The translations under genes were made by a program, and so were the position numbers. The notes below the pieces were generated by a model. It saw nothing but the letters and a program-made list of their open reading frames with translations. It was not told the origin of the DNA and did not search any database. DNA of 64,000 bases, from the NCBI GenBank assembly GCA_040902895.1, contig JBBDWL010000108.1, positions 27,235 to 91,234 on the forward strand. The letters run 5' to 3'. The stretch comes from JALYRV01 sp040902895 (lineage in GTDB: Bacteria; Acidobacteriota; Vicinamibacteria; Vicinamibacterales; SCN-69-37). This document shows positions 32,874 to 44,954 of the stretch, piece by piece; positions within the stretch are counted from its first letter, which is position 1; each line of letters opens with the position of its first letter.

Positions 32874-34547
32874 ATGGCGCAATTCATCTACACCATGAAG
32901 GGGCTTGGCAAGGCGTATCCGCCTGATCAGGTTGTCTTCTCCGACATCTGGCTGTCATTTCTCTTCGGCGCGAAGATTGGCGTGCTTGGCGGCAACGGCG
33001 CAGGCAAGAGCACGCTGCTGCGCATCATGGCCGGCATCGACAGGAACTATCTCGGCGAAGCGTTCCGGGCCGAGGGCACGACGGTCGGGTATCTCGCGCA
33101 GGAGCCGCAGCTCGACGAAACCAAGACGGTGCGCGGCAATGTCGAGGAAGGCGTGGCCGCCACGCGCGCGCTGCTCGACAAGTACGATGAGTACACGGCG
33201 AAGCTCGGCGAAGACATGACGCCCGAGCAGATGGAGAAGCTGCTCGAGCAGCAGGGGAACCTGCAGGATCAAATCGAACACGCCGACGCGTGGGACCTCG
33301 ATTCGCGGCTCGAGCTGGCGATGGACGCGCTGCGGCTGCCGCCCGGCGACGCCGAGGTCACGAGGCTGTCGGGCGGCGAGCGCCGCCGTGTCGCCCTCTG
33401 CCGGCTCCTGTTGCAGTCACCGGATTTGCTCCTGCTCGACGAACCGACGAACCATCTCGACGCCGAATCGGTTGCGTGGCTCGAGAACTTCCTGCAGCAG
33501 TACAAAGGCACGGTCGTGGCGATCACGCACGATCGCTATTTTCTCGACAATGTCGCCGGCTGGATTCTCGAGCTCGATCGCGGCAAAGCCTATCCGTGGG
33601 AAGGCAACTACACCGGATGGCTCGAACAGAAGAAAAAGCGCCTCGAGCTCGAGGAGAAATCCGAGAGCAAGCGCCAGCGCACGCTCGACCGCGAGCTCGA
33701 ATGGATCCGCATGTCGCCTCGCGCGCGGCAGGCGAAAGGGAAGGCGCGCATCAATTCGTACGAAGAGCTGCTGCGTCAGGACTCAGCGGAAAAGGTCGAG
33801 CAGGTTGAGATTTACATCGCGCCGGGCCCGCGCCTCGGCGACGTCGTCGTCGAAGCCCGCGACCTGCGCAAGGGCTTTGGCGACACGCTGCTGATCGACG
33901 ACCTCGACTTCACCCTGCCGCCCGGCGGCATCGTTGGCATCATCGGTCCCAACGGCGCCGGCAAGACGACCCTGTTCCGGATGCTGGTGGGCCAGGAGAA
34001 GCCCGACGACGGCGTGCTGAAGATCGGCGAGACGGTGCGAATCGGCTATGTCGATCAGAGCCGCGACTCACTCAGTGCCGACGCGACGGTCTGGGAAGAA
34101 ATCACGGAATCGAACGACGAAGTGGAGCTGGGAAAGCGCACGGTGGCATCGCGCGCATATGTGTCGTGGTTCAACTTCAAGGGACGCGATCAGCAGCGAA
34201 AAGTCGGCACGCTGTCGGGCGGAGAGCGCAACCGCGTGCACCTGGCGAAGCTGCTCAAGCGCGGCAGCAACCTGCTGCTGCTCGACGAGCCGACCAACGA
34301 CCTCGACGTCGATACGCTGCGCGCGCTCGAGGACGCGCTGCTCAATTTCGCCGGCTGCGTCGTCGTCATCAGCCACGACCGCTGGTTCCTCGACAGGATT
34401 GCGACGCACATCATGGCGTTCGAGGGCGACAGCCACGTCGAATGGTTCGAGGGAAACTTCCAGGATTACGAGGCCGACAAGAAGCGGCGTCTCGGCGCCG
34501 ATGCCGATCAACCGCACCGGCCCAAGTTCCGCAAGTTGACGCGATAA
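32874..34547 (+). CDS. ettA: Energy-dependent translational throttle protein EttA
   Basis: A 557-residue ABC-F ATPase with two nucleotide-binding domains and no membrane part. Walker A motifs are GGNGAGKST near residue 39 and GPNGAGKTT near 358. Signatures are LSGGERRRVAL and LSGGERNRVHL. Walker B motifs are LLLLDEPTNHLD and LLLLDEPTNDLD. The inserted arm after the first domain's Walker A and the linker with ELEWIRMSPRARQAKGKARI are characteristic of EttA. It binds the ribosomal E site and gates elongation according to ATP/ADP. It is cotranscribed with the ABC exporter upstream and TonB receptor downstream. Confidence 0.97.
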   Translation: MAQFIYTMKGLGKAYPPDQVVFSDIWLSFLFGAKIGVLGGNGAGKSTLLRIMAGIDRNYLGEAFRAEGTTVGYLAQEPQLDETKTVRGNVEEGVAATRALLDKYDEYTAKLGEDMTPEQMEKLLEQQGNLQDQIEHADAWDLDSRLELAMDALRLPPGDAEVTRLSGGERRRVALCRLLLQSPDLLLLDEPTNHLDAESVAWLENFLQQYKGTVVAITHDRYFLDNVAGWILELDRGKAYPWEGNYTGWLEQKKKRLELEEKSESKRQRTLDRELEWIRMSPRARQAKGKARINSYEELLRQDSAEKVEQVEIYIAPGPRLGDVVVEARDLRKGFGDTLLIDDLDFTLPPGGIVGIIGPNGAGKTTLFRMLVGQEKPDDGVLKIGETVRIGYVDQSRDSLSADATVWEEITESNDEVELGKRTVASRAYVSWFNFKGRDQQRKVGTLSGGERNRVHLAKLLKRGSNLLLLDEPTNDLDVDTLRALEDALLNFAGCVVVISHDRWFLDRIATHIMAFEGDSHVEWFEGNFQDYEADKKRRLGADADQPHRPKFRKLTR

Positions 34548-34550
34548 GCC

Positions 34551-36449
34551 ATGCTGGCCGCTGCCGTATTCGCGGCGTTTCTGAAACTCGGGGATGTGCC
34601 GCGCATCGCCGAGGCCGTCACGGTCACGGCTCCCGGCAGCCAGCGCGTGGCGGTCACCGCGACGGCCACCGTGCTGGGCCGTGACGCGCTCGAGGCCTCC
34701 CCATCCTTCACGCTCGATCAGAAGATCGGCGCCACGCCCGGCTTCTCGCTCTTCCGCCGCGCATCCTCACGCACCGCGAATCCGACGACGCAGGGCGTGA
34801 CGCTGCGCGGTTTGTCGGCATCAGGCGCGAGCCGCACCCTCGTCATGGCCGACGATGTGCCGCTCAACGATCCGTTCGGCGGCTGGGTCTACTGGAACCG
34901 CGTGCCGGCGGCGGCCATCGAGCGCGTGGAAGTCGTGCGCGGCGGATCGACGGATGCCTTTGGCGGCGACGCACTTGGCGGCGTGATCAGAATCGTGACG
35001 CGGCGTGACACGGCTGCCGCGATGCAGGTGGAGGGCGGCAATCAGGGCACTGGCCGGCTGTCGTTGTTCGGCGGTCTCACCCGGCCGGTGTCTGCGAGCG
35101 GCGGCATAGAGCGCTCCACCACTCACGGTTATGTCCCTGTCGCTCCGGAATCGCGCGGTATCGTCGACACGCCCGCCGGATCGCGCCACTGGTCGGGCCA
35201 GGGCCGCGTGGGCACCGATGCCGGCGGCACGCGCGTCGAAGGCGGCGGCAGTTTCCTGGCCGAGTCGCGCGACAACGGCACGCCGGTGCAGATCAACTCC
35301 ACCGATGTCGCCAATGGGTTTCTTGCCGCACACGGCGAGACGCTCGGCGGCTTCTGGCAGGCGCGCGGCTTTCTTCAAGACCAGCACTACGAGCAGACGT
35401 TCAGCTTCGTGCAGGCCGGCCGTGCCGCCGAGCGGTTGACGAGCGCCCAGGCCTTTGACGTCCGCGCGAACGGCGTCGACGTGTCGTGGTCGAGCGGCAC
35501 CACATTTCTCGTGACGGCGTTCGCCCGCAATACCACCGCCGATGAGGACGTGACGGCCTTTCGTCCCGACGGCAGCACCTCCACGAACACCGGGACGCTG
35601 CCTGAGCATTTCAGCGGCGGGGCGGCCGCGCAGCTGTCGATGCCGCTCGGCGGCCGCGCGACGCTCAGCGCGGGGTTGCGGGGCGAGCGGAGGACGCTCG
35701 AGGATCTCAACCACGTCCTGCTCTTCGCACCGCGCGTGACGGTGTCGTATCGCGCGCTCGACGGGCTCGTCGCGCGGCTCTCGGCTTTTTCGAACTATCG
35801 CGCGCCGACCTTGAACGAGCTGTTCCGCGGCTTTCGGGTTGGCGCCATTGAGACGCTGCCCGAGCCTGCGCTGGAGCCGGAGCGCGCGCGAGGTGCCGAG
35901 GTGTCGGTCACGCTGACGCGGGGCCGCGCCACCATTCGGGCGGTTGCCTTCGCCACGCGTCTCAACGGCGCGATCTTCAGCCGCACCTTGCGCACGTCGC
36001 CAGGCCTTGTCAGGATTCGATCGAACGGCGACGGGGCATCACGCGGTCTCGAGGTCGAAGCCGATGCGCGGATGTCGCGCCACGCGCGTCTGTGGTTGAG
36101 CGCCACAGCCATCGACTCGACGTTTACGAGTGGGGAGCTCGATGGCAACCGGCTGCCGCAGGTGCCGCCCGCGCATGCGTCCGCGGGCGTCGTGATGACG
36201 GCCGGCATGCTGTCTGGATCGCTCGACCTGCGCTATGCGTCGCGTCAGTTCGACGATGATCGCAATCAGTTCGAGCTGGGGTCGGCGACGACCGTCAATG
36301 GTCAGGTTTCGGCGCGCGTGAGACACGCACAGCTGTTCGTGGCCGTCGAAAACATCTTCGATGCCGACATCGACGCCGGCCGCACCCCTCTGCGCACGAT
36401 CGGCCAGCCCCGCGTCTGGCAGGTTGGGGTGCGGGTGTTCACACGATAG
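34551..36449 (+). CDS. TonB-dependent outer-membrane receptor (second)
   Basis: A 632-residue receptor with a short leader (MLAAAVFAAFLKLGDVPRIA), plug domain (EAVTVTAPGSQRVAVTATAT, TTQGVTLRGLSASGASRTLV, VEVVRGGSTDAFGGDALGGV) and barrel ending in LRTIGQPRVWQVGVRVFTR. It starts 3 nt after ettA and ends just before a TAXI-TRAP transporter, so it could be part of a transport unit with that system: entry across the outer membrane here and across the inner membrane by TRAP. The ligand is unknown. Confidence 0.92.
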   Translation: MLAAAVFAAFLKLGDVPRIAEAVTVTAPGSQRVAVTATATVLGRDALEASPSFTLDQKIGATPGFSLFRRASSRTANPTTQGVTLRGLSASGASRTLVMADDVPLNDPFGGWVYWNRVPAAAIERVEVVRGGSTDAFGGDALGGVIRIVTRRDTAAAMQVEGGNQGTGRLSLFGGLTRPVSASGGIERSTTHGYVPVAPESRGIVDTPAGSRHWSGQGRVGTDAGGTRVEGGGSFLAESRDNGTPVQINSTDVANGFLAAHGETLGGFWQARGFLQDQHYEQTFSFVQAGRAAERLTSAQAFDVRANGVDVSWSSGTTFLVTAFARNTTADEDVTAFRPDGSTSTNTGTLPEHFSGGAAAQLSMPLGGRATLSAGLRGERRTLEDLNHVLLFAPRVTVSYRALDGLVARLSAFSNYRAPTLNELFRGFRVGAIETLPEPALEPERARGAEVSVTLTRGRATIRAVAFATRLNGAIFSRTLRTSPGLVRIRSNGDGASRGLEVEADARMSRHARLWLSATAIDSTFTSGELDGNRLPQVPPAHASAGVVMTAGMLSGSLDLRYASRQFDDDRNQFELGSATTVNGQVSARVRHAQLFVAVENIFDADIDAGRTPLRTIGQPRVWQVGVRVFTR

Positions 36450-36486
36450 AAGAAGAATGCAGAAGATCTTCTATCTTCTAGCTTCT
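36446..36486. repeat. AGAAGATCTTCTATCTTCT repeat forming a lipoprotein signal
   Basis: AGAAGA/TCTTCT units in both orientations span the TonB stop, the TAXI start and its leader codons. Core palindrome AGAAGATCTTCT is at 36461-36472. It encodes the signal-peptide core KIFYLLAS of the TAXI protein. Confidence 0.75.
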
Positions 36487-37407
36487 CTCACCGTCGCCTG
36501 TTCAAGTGGATCGTCGCCGGTATTTGTGTCAGTGGCCACCGGTGGCACCGGCGGCGTCTACTACCCCTACGGCGGCGGGCTCGCGAAGCTCATTTCCGAG
36601 AAGATTCCGGGCGTGCAGGCCACCGCGGAAGTCACCAGCGCATCGATCGACAATCTCAAGCTGCTGCGGCAGGGCAGAGCGGATCTCGCGTTTACGCTGG
36701 CAGACACTCTTGCCGAGGCGGTGAAAGGCACCGGCCCGTTCGCCGCGATCGGAGCCGTTCCGGCCCGCACGATTGCCATCCTCTATCAGAACTTCACGCA
36801 CATCGTGGCGCTCGACGGCAGCGGCATCGAATCGGTGCGTGATTTGCGCGGCCGCAGCGTGTCGGTTGGATCTCCGGGAAGCGGCACCGAGCTGATCGCC
36901 TCGCGCGTGCTCGAAGAGGCGGGCCTCGATCCGCGGCGCGACATACGGCGCCAGACGCTCGGCGTGGCCGAATCGGTCAACGCGCTGAAGGACGGCAAGC
37001 TCGACGCGTTCTTCTGGAGCGGCGGCCTGCCGACACCAGCCGTGCAGGATCTCGCGAGCACGTCTGGCATCCGCCTGCGACTGCTGCCGAACGCTGAATT
37101 CGCGGCGGCGTTGAGCGCGAAGTACGGCCCCGGCCTCTATGGCGAGGCGATGGTGCCGGCGCGCAGCTACCGAGGCGTGATCGAGCCGGTGCCGGTGATT
37201 ACCGTCGGGAACCTGCTCGTCGCGCCCGAGACGATGCCCGAGCCGCTCGCGCACGACATCACCAAGCTGCTGTTCGACGAGCAGCGCGCGCTCATCGCGA
37301 TTCATCCCGAAGCGCGCCATCTGTCGCCGGCGACCGGTCCGGCCGATTCGCCCGCCCCGTTCCATCCCGGCGCGATCCGGTACTACCGCGCGCGATCGTG
37401 GCGGTAG
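36457..37407 (+). CDS. TAXI family TRAP transporter solute-binding lipoprotein
   Basis: A 316-residue periplasmic binding protein of the TAXI branch of TRAP transporters. The leader MQKIFYLLASLTVACSSG ends in a lipobox (LTVAC), so it is a lipoprotein. Family marks are ATGGTGGVYYPYGGGLAKLI near residue 28, DLAFTLADT near 77, ILYQNFTHIVA near 110 and SVGSPGSGTELIASRVLEEA near 136. TAXI proteins often bind glutamate, glutamine or related acids; that is family knowledge, not shown here. The 3' end overlaps the permease gene by 10 nt. ATG 36457 lies inside an AGAAGATCTTCT repeat. Confidence 0.93.
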   Translation: MQKIFYLLASLTVACSSGSSPVFVSVATGGTGGVYYPYGGGLAKLISEKIPGVQATAEVTSASIDNLKLLRQGRADLAFTLADTLAEAVKGTGPFAAIGAVPARTIAILYQNFTHIVALDGSGIESVRDLRGRSVSVGSPGSGTELIASRVLEEAGLDPRRDIRRQTLGVAESVNALKDGKLDAFFWSGGLPTPAVQDLASTSGIRLRLLPNAEFAAALSAKYGPGLYGEAMVPARSYRGVIEPVPVITVGNLLVAPETMPEPLAHDITKLLFDEQRALIAIHPEARHLSPATGPADSPAPFHPGAIRYYRARSWR

Positions 37408-39239
37408 CGGAGCTCGAGGCCGCGCGTTCTCTGCCGGCGGGCAGAACAGGACAAGCCCTCGCCGCGCTCGCCGCCGGCCTCTCGCTTTACGCGATCTACT
37501 GGGTCCTCGCGATTGTTCCGCCCGAAATCTACCGCCCCTCCTTTCTGCTGGTTGCGATCGTGCTCATTGCGGGCCTCTACGGCGGGCGCTCGAGCGGCGC
37601 CGCGCTTGCGCTTGGCGCGGCGCTGTCGCTCGGATACTTCCTCGCGCAGGGCGACGCCATCCTGTATCGCGCCGCGACGCCGACCGCGGCCGACATCGCC
37701 GCCGCGTTCCTCGCGTTCGCGGTTGTCCTCGAAGCGACGCGGCGATCGAGCGGCTGGATTCTGCCAGGTGTCGCGCTCGGATTCTTCGCGTACGCAGCAC
37801 TCGGCCAATGGCTGCCGGGGCTGATCGCGCATCGCGGCTATGACGCGCAGCGGCTCGCGGGCAGTCTGTTCATGACGCTCGAAGGCCTCTTCGGCGTGCC
37901 GCTCGACGTCGCGGCCACCTACATCATCCTGTTCACCATCTTCGGCGCGGTGCTGGAGCAGTCGAAGGCGGGCTGGTTCTTCGTGGAATGGGCGCGCGCC
38001 GTTGCGTCGCGGTCGCCGTCGCGCGCGGCGCCTGGGCGCGGTGTGACGCTTGCGGGATTTCTGCTCGGCACCGTCTCTGGATCGGGCGTTGCGACGACGG
38101 TGATGCTGGGATCGGTGGCCTGGCCCATGCTGCGCCGCGCCGGATACAGGGCCGAGACGGCCGGCGGCCTGCTGTCGGCGGCCGGCATCGGCGCGCTCAT
38201 CTCGCCGCCGACGCTTGGGGCCGCCGCCTTCCTCATCGCCGAATACCTGGAGGTCTCATATCTGCAGGTGCTGATCATGGCGACGGTGCCGACGATCCTC
38301 TATTACGTGTCGCTGCTCGTCACCGTGGAGTTCGACTCGGCGCGGCTGCCCGCAATCCCGCTCGAGCGTCCGCCGCTCGGCGCCGGCGTGCTCGCGCGCC
38401 GGTACGGCTATCACTTCATCTCGCTCGTCGCGATTGCCGCGTTCATGGCGGCCGGCCTGACGACGTTCAGGGCGGTGTTCCTCGCGACCATTGTCGCGAT
38501 CGCCCTGAGCTGGCTGCGCCGCGAGACGGCCATCACGCCTGTGCGGCTGTGGCGTGCGCTCACAAACGGCGCCGTATCGGTGTTGCCGATCGTGGCCACG
38601 ACGGCAACCGCGGGACTGATCGTCGGGATTGTGACCCTCACAGGGCTGGGACTGAAAAGTGCCGGGCTGATCGTCGCGCTTGCCGGGGGCTCCACCTTTT
38701 TCACGATCGTCTGGTCGGCCGTCGCCGTGTGGCTGCTCGGCCTGGCGGTGCCGGTCACGGCGTCGTACATCATTGCCGCCGTGATGGTGGCGCCGGCGCT
38801 CGTCGCGGCCGGCGTCGCGCCGATCGCGGCGCACATGTTCATCTTTTATTACGCGGTGCTGTCGGAGGTAAGCCCGCCCACCGCGCTGGCGCCGTTTGCC
38901 GCCGCGGCGATCACGGGCGGCGATCCGCACCGCACGCTGACGGCCGCCTGGAAGTACACGGCGCCCGCGTTTCTGGTGCCGCTGGCGTTCGCCGTGGCCC
39001 CTGATGGGCTGGGATTGCTGCTGCACGCGCCCGCTCAGACGATTGTTTTGTCGTCGCTCACGGCGTTGGCCGGCGTCATAGCCGTAGCCACCGCGCTTAC
39101 CAGGCGAGGTGGCACGGCGGGCCGGGCCGTGCTTTTCGCCGCCGGGCTCGCCCTGCTGTATCCGTGGATCTGGGCGGATTTGCTCGGAATAGCGCTCGGC
39201 GCGCTGGCTGTTGGCTCGCGTCGGGTCCAAAAGGGGTAA
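37398..39239 (+). CDS. TRAP transporter permease, fused small/large subunits
   Basis: A 613-residue membrane protein with 15-18 predicted helices, of the DctQM-fused type that pairs with TAXI binding proteins. Marks are GVTLAGFLLGTVSGSGVATT near residue 215, AGGLLSAAGIGALISPPTLG near 255, LAVPVTASYIIAAVMVAPAL near 450 and YYAVLSEVSPPTALAPFAAA near 485. It uses an ion gradient rather than ATP. The start is GTG 37398, inside the TAXI 3' end, so the two genes are coupled. Confidence 0.93.
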   Translation: MAVAELEAARSLPAGRTGQALAALAAGLSLYAIYWVLAIVPPEIYRPSFLLVAIVLIAGLYGGRSSGAALALGAALSLGYFLAQGDAILYRAATPTAADIAAAFLAFAVVLEATRRSSGWILPGVALGFFAYAALGQWLPGLIAHRGYDAQRLAGSLFMTLEGLFGVPLDVAATYIILFTIFGAVLEQSKAGWFFVEWARAVASRSPSRAAPGRGVTLAGFLLGTVSGSGVATTVMLGSVAWPMLRRAGYRAETAGGLLSAAGIGALISPPTLGAAAFLIAEYLEVSYLQVLIMATVPTILYYVSLLVTVEFDSARLPAIPLERPPLGAGVLARRYGYHFISLVAIAAFMAAGLTTFRAVFLATIVAIALSWLRRETAITPVRLWRALTNGAVSVLPIVATTATAGLIVGIVTLTGLGLKSAGLIVALAGGSTFFTIVWSAVAVWLLGLAVPVTASYIIAAVMVAPALVAAGVAPIAAHMFIFYYAVLSEVSPPTALAPFAAAAITGGDPHRTLTAAWKYTAPAFLVPLAFAVAPDGLGLLLHAPAQTIVLSSLTALAGVIAVATALTRRGGTAGRAVLFAAGLALLYPWIWADLLGIALGALAVGSRRVQKG

Positions 39240-39268
39240 GATTTCTGCTGTTCCTCCGCGGATCCTGT

Positions 39269-39805
39269 ATGCGCAAGACCAGAGGCGAAGCCGGCTTCAC
39301 GCTGATCGACGTGCTCTTTACGGTGGCGATTATCGGGACGCTGTCCGCGATTGCCATGCCGGGACTGTTCCGCGCGCGCGCGCAAGCCGGCACCGCCGGC
39401 GCCCTTGGATCGCTGCGCGTCATCAACGGCGGCCAGCTCTCCTATGCCATCAGCTGCGGCTCGGGCTTCTATGCGCCTGGCCTGAGGACATTGGGCACGG
39501 CGCCGGCCGGGAGCCAGCAGGCGTTCGTCCCGGCCGATCTCGGCACCGGCAATGTCGTCATCAAGAACAACTACAGGATTCAAATGAGCGCCACGGCGCA
39601 GCCATCGGCGCCGGCCAGCTGCAACGGCGTGGGTCCGGGTCTTGGCGGCGTGGGTTATCGCGCGGGGGCCGACTCAATCGCTCCTGATTTTCCGGTGCAC
39701 TTCTCGACGAACACGACCGCTGCCATGTGGGTCGGCGGCCCTGCGCCGCTGTATGCCACCACCGGCGAAGCCATCGGACCTCCCGGCGGAACGCTCGTCA
39801 AGTAA
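39269..39805 (+). CDS. Type IV pilin-like / pseudopilin protein
   Basis: A 178-residue protein with a class III (prepilin) signal: RGEAG then FTLIDVLFTVAIIGTLSAIA, with cleavage expected after Gly9. The mature residue +5 is Asp rather than the usual Glu. The rest is an alpha-helical spine then a Gly/Ala-rich globular head with two Cys. It probably joins a type IV pilus or type II secretion filament as a minor subunit; none of the assembly genes are in this window. The frame extends upstream to 39164, but ATG 39269 fits the prepilin signal. It is followed 33 nt later by an M14 peptidase gene. Confidence 0.85.
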   Translation: MRKTRGEAGFTLIDVLFTVAIIGTLSAIAMPGLFRARAQAGTAGALGSLRVINGGQLSYAISCGSGFYAPGLRTLGTAPAGSQQAFVPADLGTGNVVIKNNYRIQMSATAQPSAPASCNGVGPGLGGVGYRAGADSIAPDFPVHFSTNTTAAMWVGGPAPLYATTGEAIGPPGGTLVK

Positions 39806-39838
39806 CACGTGGCCTTCTTCTCGCCCACTGGAGCCCTC

Positions 39839-42634
<2,796 letters not shown>

Positions 42635-42647
42635 ACCACCAAATCCA

Positions 42648-43211
42648 CTAGCGGCTTCTACCTGGCCGCTTTGCGGTCTTCGACCGGGCGGCCACTTTCG
42701 TCCGTGTCCGTCCGCCCAGCGACTTCGCTTTCGCCCTGGCGGCCGCAGTCGTCGCGCCAACTGCGCGCCTCGGTGCGGGACGGCCTGCCGCGCGCGTCTT
42801 CGCCTTCTTCCCCTTCTTGGTCTTGCGCGCCTTGCGGCCAGCCTTTGCCGCCCGCGACGTGGCGCTGCGATTCGCTTTAGCAGCCTGGCGGCGCTTGCGC
42901 GCGCCCGACGTGCTGCGCGTGGCGCCGGCGCTCGCTTTGCGCGCGGCGCGATCGGCGGCCCGCTTGGTCGCGCGGCCGCTTCGGCTCAAGACGGTGCTGG
43001 TCTGTGCGGCGGCACGATTCGCGCCGGTGCGGGCCGCGGAGCCGACGCGCGCGACTGCGGACGTCGCGGCGCTGGCCGTCGACGCCAGCGTACCTGCCGC
43101 TCGTCCGAGCACCGATCCCACGACTTCCGCCCCACGCTCCACGATCGTCATCGTCGTCTCTGCCGCCTGCGACAATGGATCGCCGGGCCGTGTCGTGCTG
43201 TTGTCTGCCAT
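42648..43211 (-). CDS. Histone H1-like lysine/arginine-rich protein
   Basis: A 187-residue protein. The first 60 residues are neutral (AAETTMTIVERGAEVVGSVL). The rest is very rich in Ala, Lys, Arg, Ser and Thr with repeated short KxAxKxRK-type motifs (AAKAGRKARKTKKGKKAKT), as in histone H1 C-tails and bacterial H1-like proteins such as Hc1 or BpH1. It likely binds DNA. A CGGAGG site lies 5' of the ATG. It follows the M28 peptidase by 89 nt on the same strand and converges on the M14 gene with a 13-nt gap. Confidence 0.8.
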   Translation of the reverse strand: MADNSTTRPGDPLSQAAETTMTIVERGAEVVGSVLGRAAGTLASTASAATSAVARVGSAARTGANRAAAQTSTVLSRSGRATKRAADRAARKASAGATRSTSGARKRRQAAKANRSATSRAAKAGRKARKTKKGKKAKTRAAGRPAPRRAVGATTAAARAKAKSLGGRTRTKVAARSKTAKRPGRSR

Positions 43212-43300
43212 TTAAAACCTCCGAATGGCAGAGTCCTTCAAGTTGTGTACCACACAGGGGTGGCGCAGCCGCCTTCGCGGAACGCTTCGGCGGGCTCGCG

Positions 43301-44932
43301 TCATTGGCCCGCACCACCCCCGCGTCCGCCGGGTGCTGCCGGCAGCGTCTCTTTGCTGAATCGCGGCAGCATCTCGTCGCGCATGGCGACGTGGTAGACC
43401 GCGCCCGCAATGGCCACTGCCGATCTCTTCACGTCTTCTTCCACGATGCGCTCGTATGTGTCGAGGTTGGTGTGCCACGTGTGCGAGCCGTACTCGATCG
43501 TGTCCTGGCTCAAGCCAATGCCCGGCAGGCCGGCCGCATTGAATGACGTGCTGTCGGTGCCGCCGCGTCCACGGCTTGTCGTGGCGGTTGCGCCCATGAT
43601 GCCGAGATCCTCGAACGGCTTGAACGCTGAGGCCAGGATCCAGGCCGCCTCGCGCGGCCCGAAGATCGACGCCACGCGGATCCGGCCGGTGCCTCCATCG
43701 ACGTTGAAGTAGCCATTGAACTTCGCGAACTCGGGCTTCGGGTTTTCGGCGGTGCCGAAGTGCTGTTCGACGTAGGCCTGGGATCCAAGAAGTCCCTGTT
43801 CCTCGCCGCCCCAGAGCGCGACGCGGATGGTGCGCCGCGGCTGCACGCCAATCGCCTTGAGAATGCGGGCCGCCTCCATCATCACCGCGCAGCCGATGGC
43901 ATTGTCGGTCGCGCCCGTGGCCGAATGCCACGAATCCAGATGGCCGCCGAGCATGACCACCTCATCGGCCTTGTCGGTGCCGGGAATTTCGGCAATCGCG
44001 TTGTATGACGTCGTGCCCTCGGGGAAGACGCGATTGGCGATGGTGAATTCCAGTTCGACAGGCCCGTCGGCGAGCAGGCGCGAGATGCGGCCGTAATCCT
44101 CGTTACGCAGGACGACTGTTGGGATGGTCTTGCTCGGATCGTACGCGCGATGCTGAAACGCGCGGATCTGGCCGTGCTCGCGCGCGGCATCGTTGATCCG
44201 CACGAGAGTGCCGTTCGCGAGCAGGAAGGCCTCGACCTGCTCGTTGACCGCGTTGGCGGCAAGCGCGCCTTCGCGCCGCTCCGGAGTCGGGCCACCCTGG
44301 CGTCCACCGCGTCCGGGGCCGCCACCGCGAGGAGCGGGAGGCAGATTCGCGCGCGCGATGCCGACGAGCACGGATTCATCGGTGCGGCGCTTGGGGGGCG
44401 GCGTCTCTTGAAAAGGCACGTCTCTCGGCGGGCCCGACAACACCATCGCGCCCTTGATCTGCGGCTTCAGCCCTTCCAGGTACGCGGTGAGCTCGGGCCG
44501 CGTTGGATCCTGCGGAGCGGGCGGCAACACCATGGCCTTGCCGCGCACCGTGCCGTTGGTGGACGGCGTCCACGCGAGCACCTCGAAGACGAGATTGTCT
44601 TTGACCGGCGAGATGATATGGCCCGCGGCTTTGTCGTTCAGCCATCCGGGCCGGCCGAAGTCGAACGGCTCGAGATGGCCATTGACGAATCCCCAGCGCG
44701 TCATCTCTTTCACGGTCCATTCGGCCGCGGCTTTGTGATTGGGCGAGCCGGTGAGCCGGGGGCCGTACACGTCGGTCAGGTAATGCATGGTCCGCAGGAT
44801 CTGCGAGTTCTCCATGCCCTCCTTGCGGATGCGCGCGTTGATGTCGGCGGTGGTGCCGGGTTGCTGCGCCGCCGGTGCTGCCGCCGCGATGGCGGCGGCG
44901 AGCGTGATCGCCATGACAAGGCGTCGATTCAT
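43301..44932 (-). CDS. M28 family zinc aminopeptidase-like protein
   Basis: A 543-residue exported peptidase. Signal peptide MNRRLVMAITLAAAIAAAAP. A PA-like insert region precedes the catalytic domain. The two-zinc site is visible: VMLGGHLDSWHSATGATDNA near residue 342 (His and Asp), WGGEEQGLLGSQ near 387 (Glu pair), DGGTGRI near 424 and YGSHTWHTNLDTYE near 492 (last His). It ends in a glycine-rich tail. The upstream region was the target of an IS1595-type element (44955-46158), so the native promoter between it and the ZIP gene is split. Confidence 0.93.
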   Translation of the reverse strand: MNRRLVMAITLAAAIAAAAPAAQQPGTTADINARIRKEGMENSQILRTMHYLTDVYGPRLTGSPNHKAAAEWTVKEMTRWGFVNGHLEPFDFGRPGWLNDKAAGHIISPVKDNLVFEVLAWTPSTNGTVRGKAMVLPPAPQDPTRPELTAYLEGLKPQIKGAMVLSGPPRDVPFQETPPPKRRTDESVLVGIARANLPPAPRGGGPGRGGRQGGPTPERREGALAANAVNEQVEAFLLANGTLVRINDAAREHGQIRAFQHRAYDPSKTIPTVVLRNEDYGRISRLLADGPVELEFTIANRVFPEGTTSYNAIAEIPGTDKADEVVMLGGHLDSWHSATGATDNAIGCAVMMEAARILKAIGVQPRRTIRVALWGGEEQGLLGSQAYVEQHFGTAENPKPEFAKFNGYFNVDGGTGRIRVASIFGPREAAWILASAFKPFEDLGIMGATATTSRGRGGTDSTSFNAAGLPGIGLSQDTIEYGSHTWHTNLDTYERIVEEDVKRSAVAIAGAVYHVAMRDEMLPRFSKETLPAAPGGRGGGAGQ

Positions 44933-44946
44933 GCGTCTATGCTCTT

Positions 44947-44954
44947 TTCTCGAG
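44947..44954. repeat. Left target-site duplication TTCTCGAG
   Basis: The 8 bp TTCTCGAG lie immediately outside the left terminal repeat and are identical to 46159-46166. The length matches what is known for IS1595-family insertion. Confidence 0.88.
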
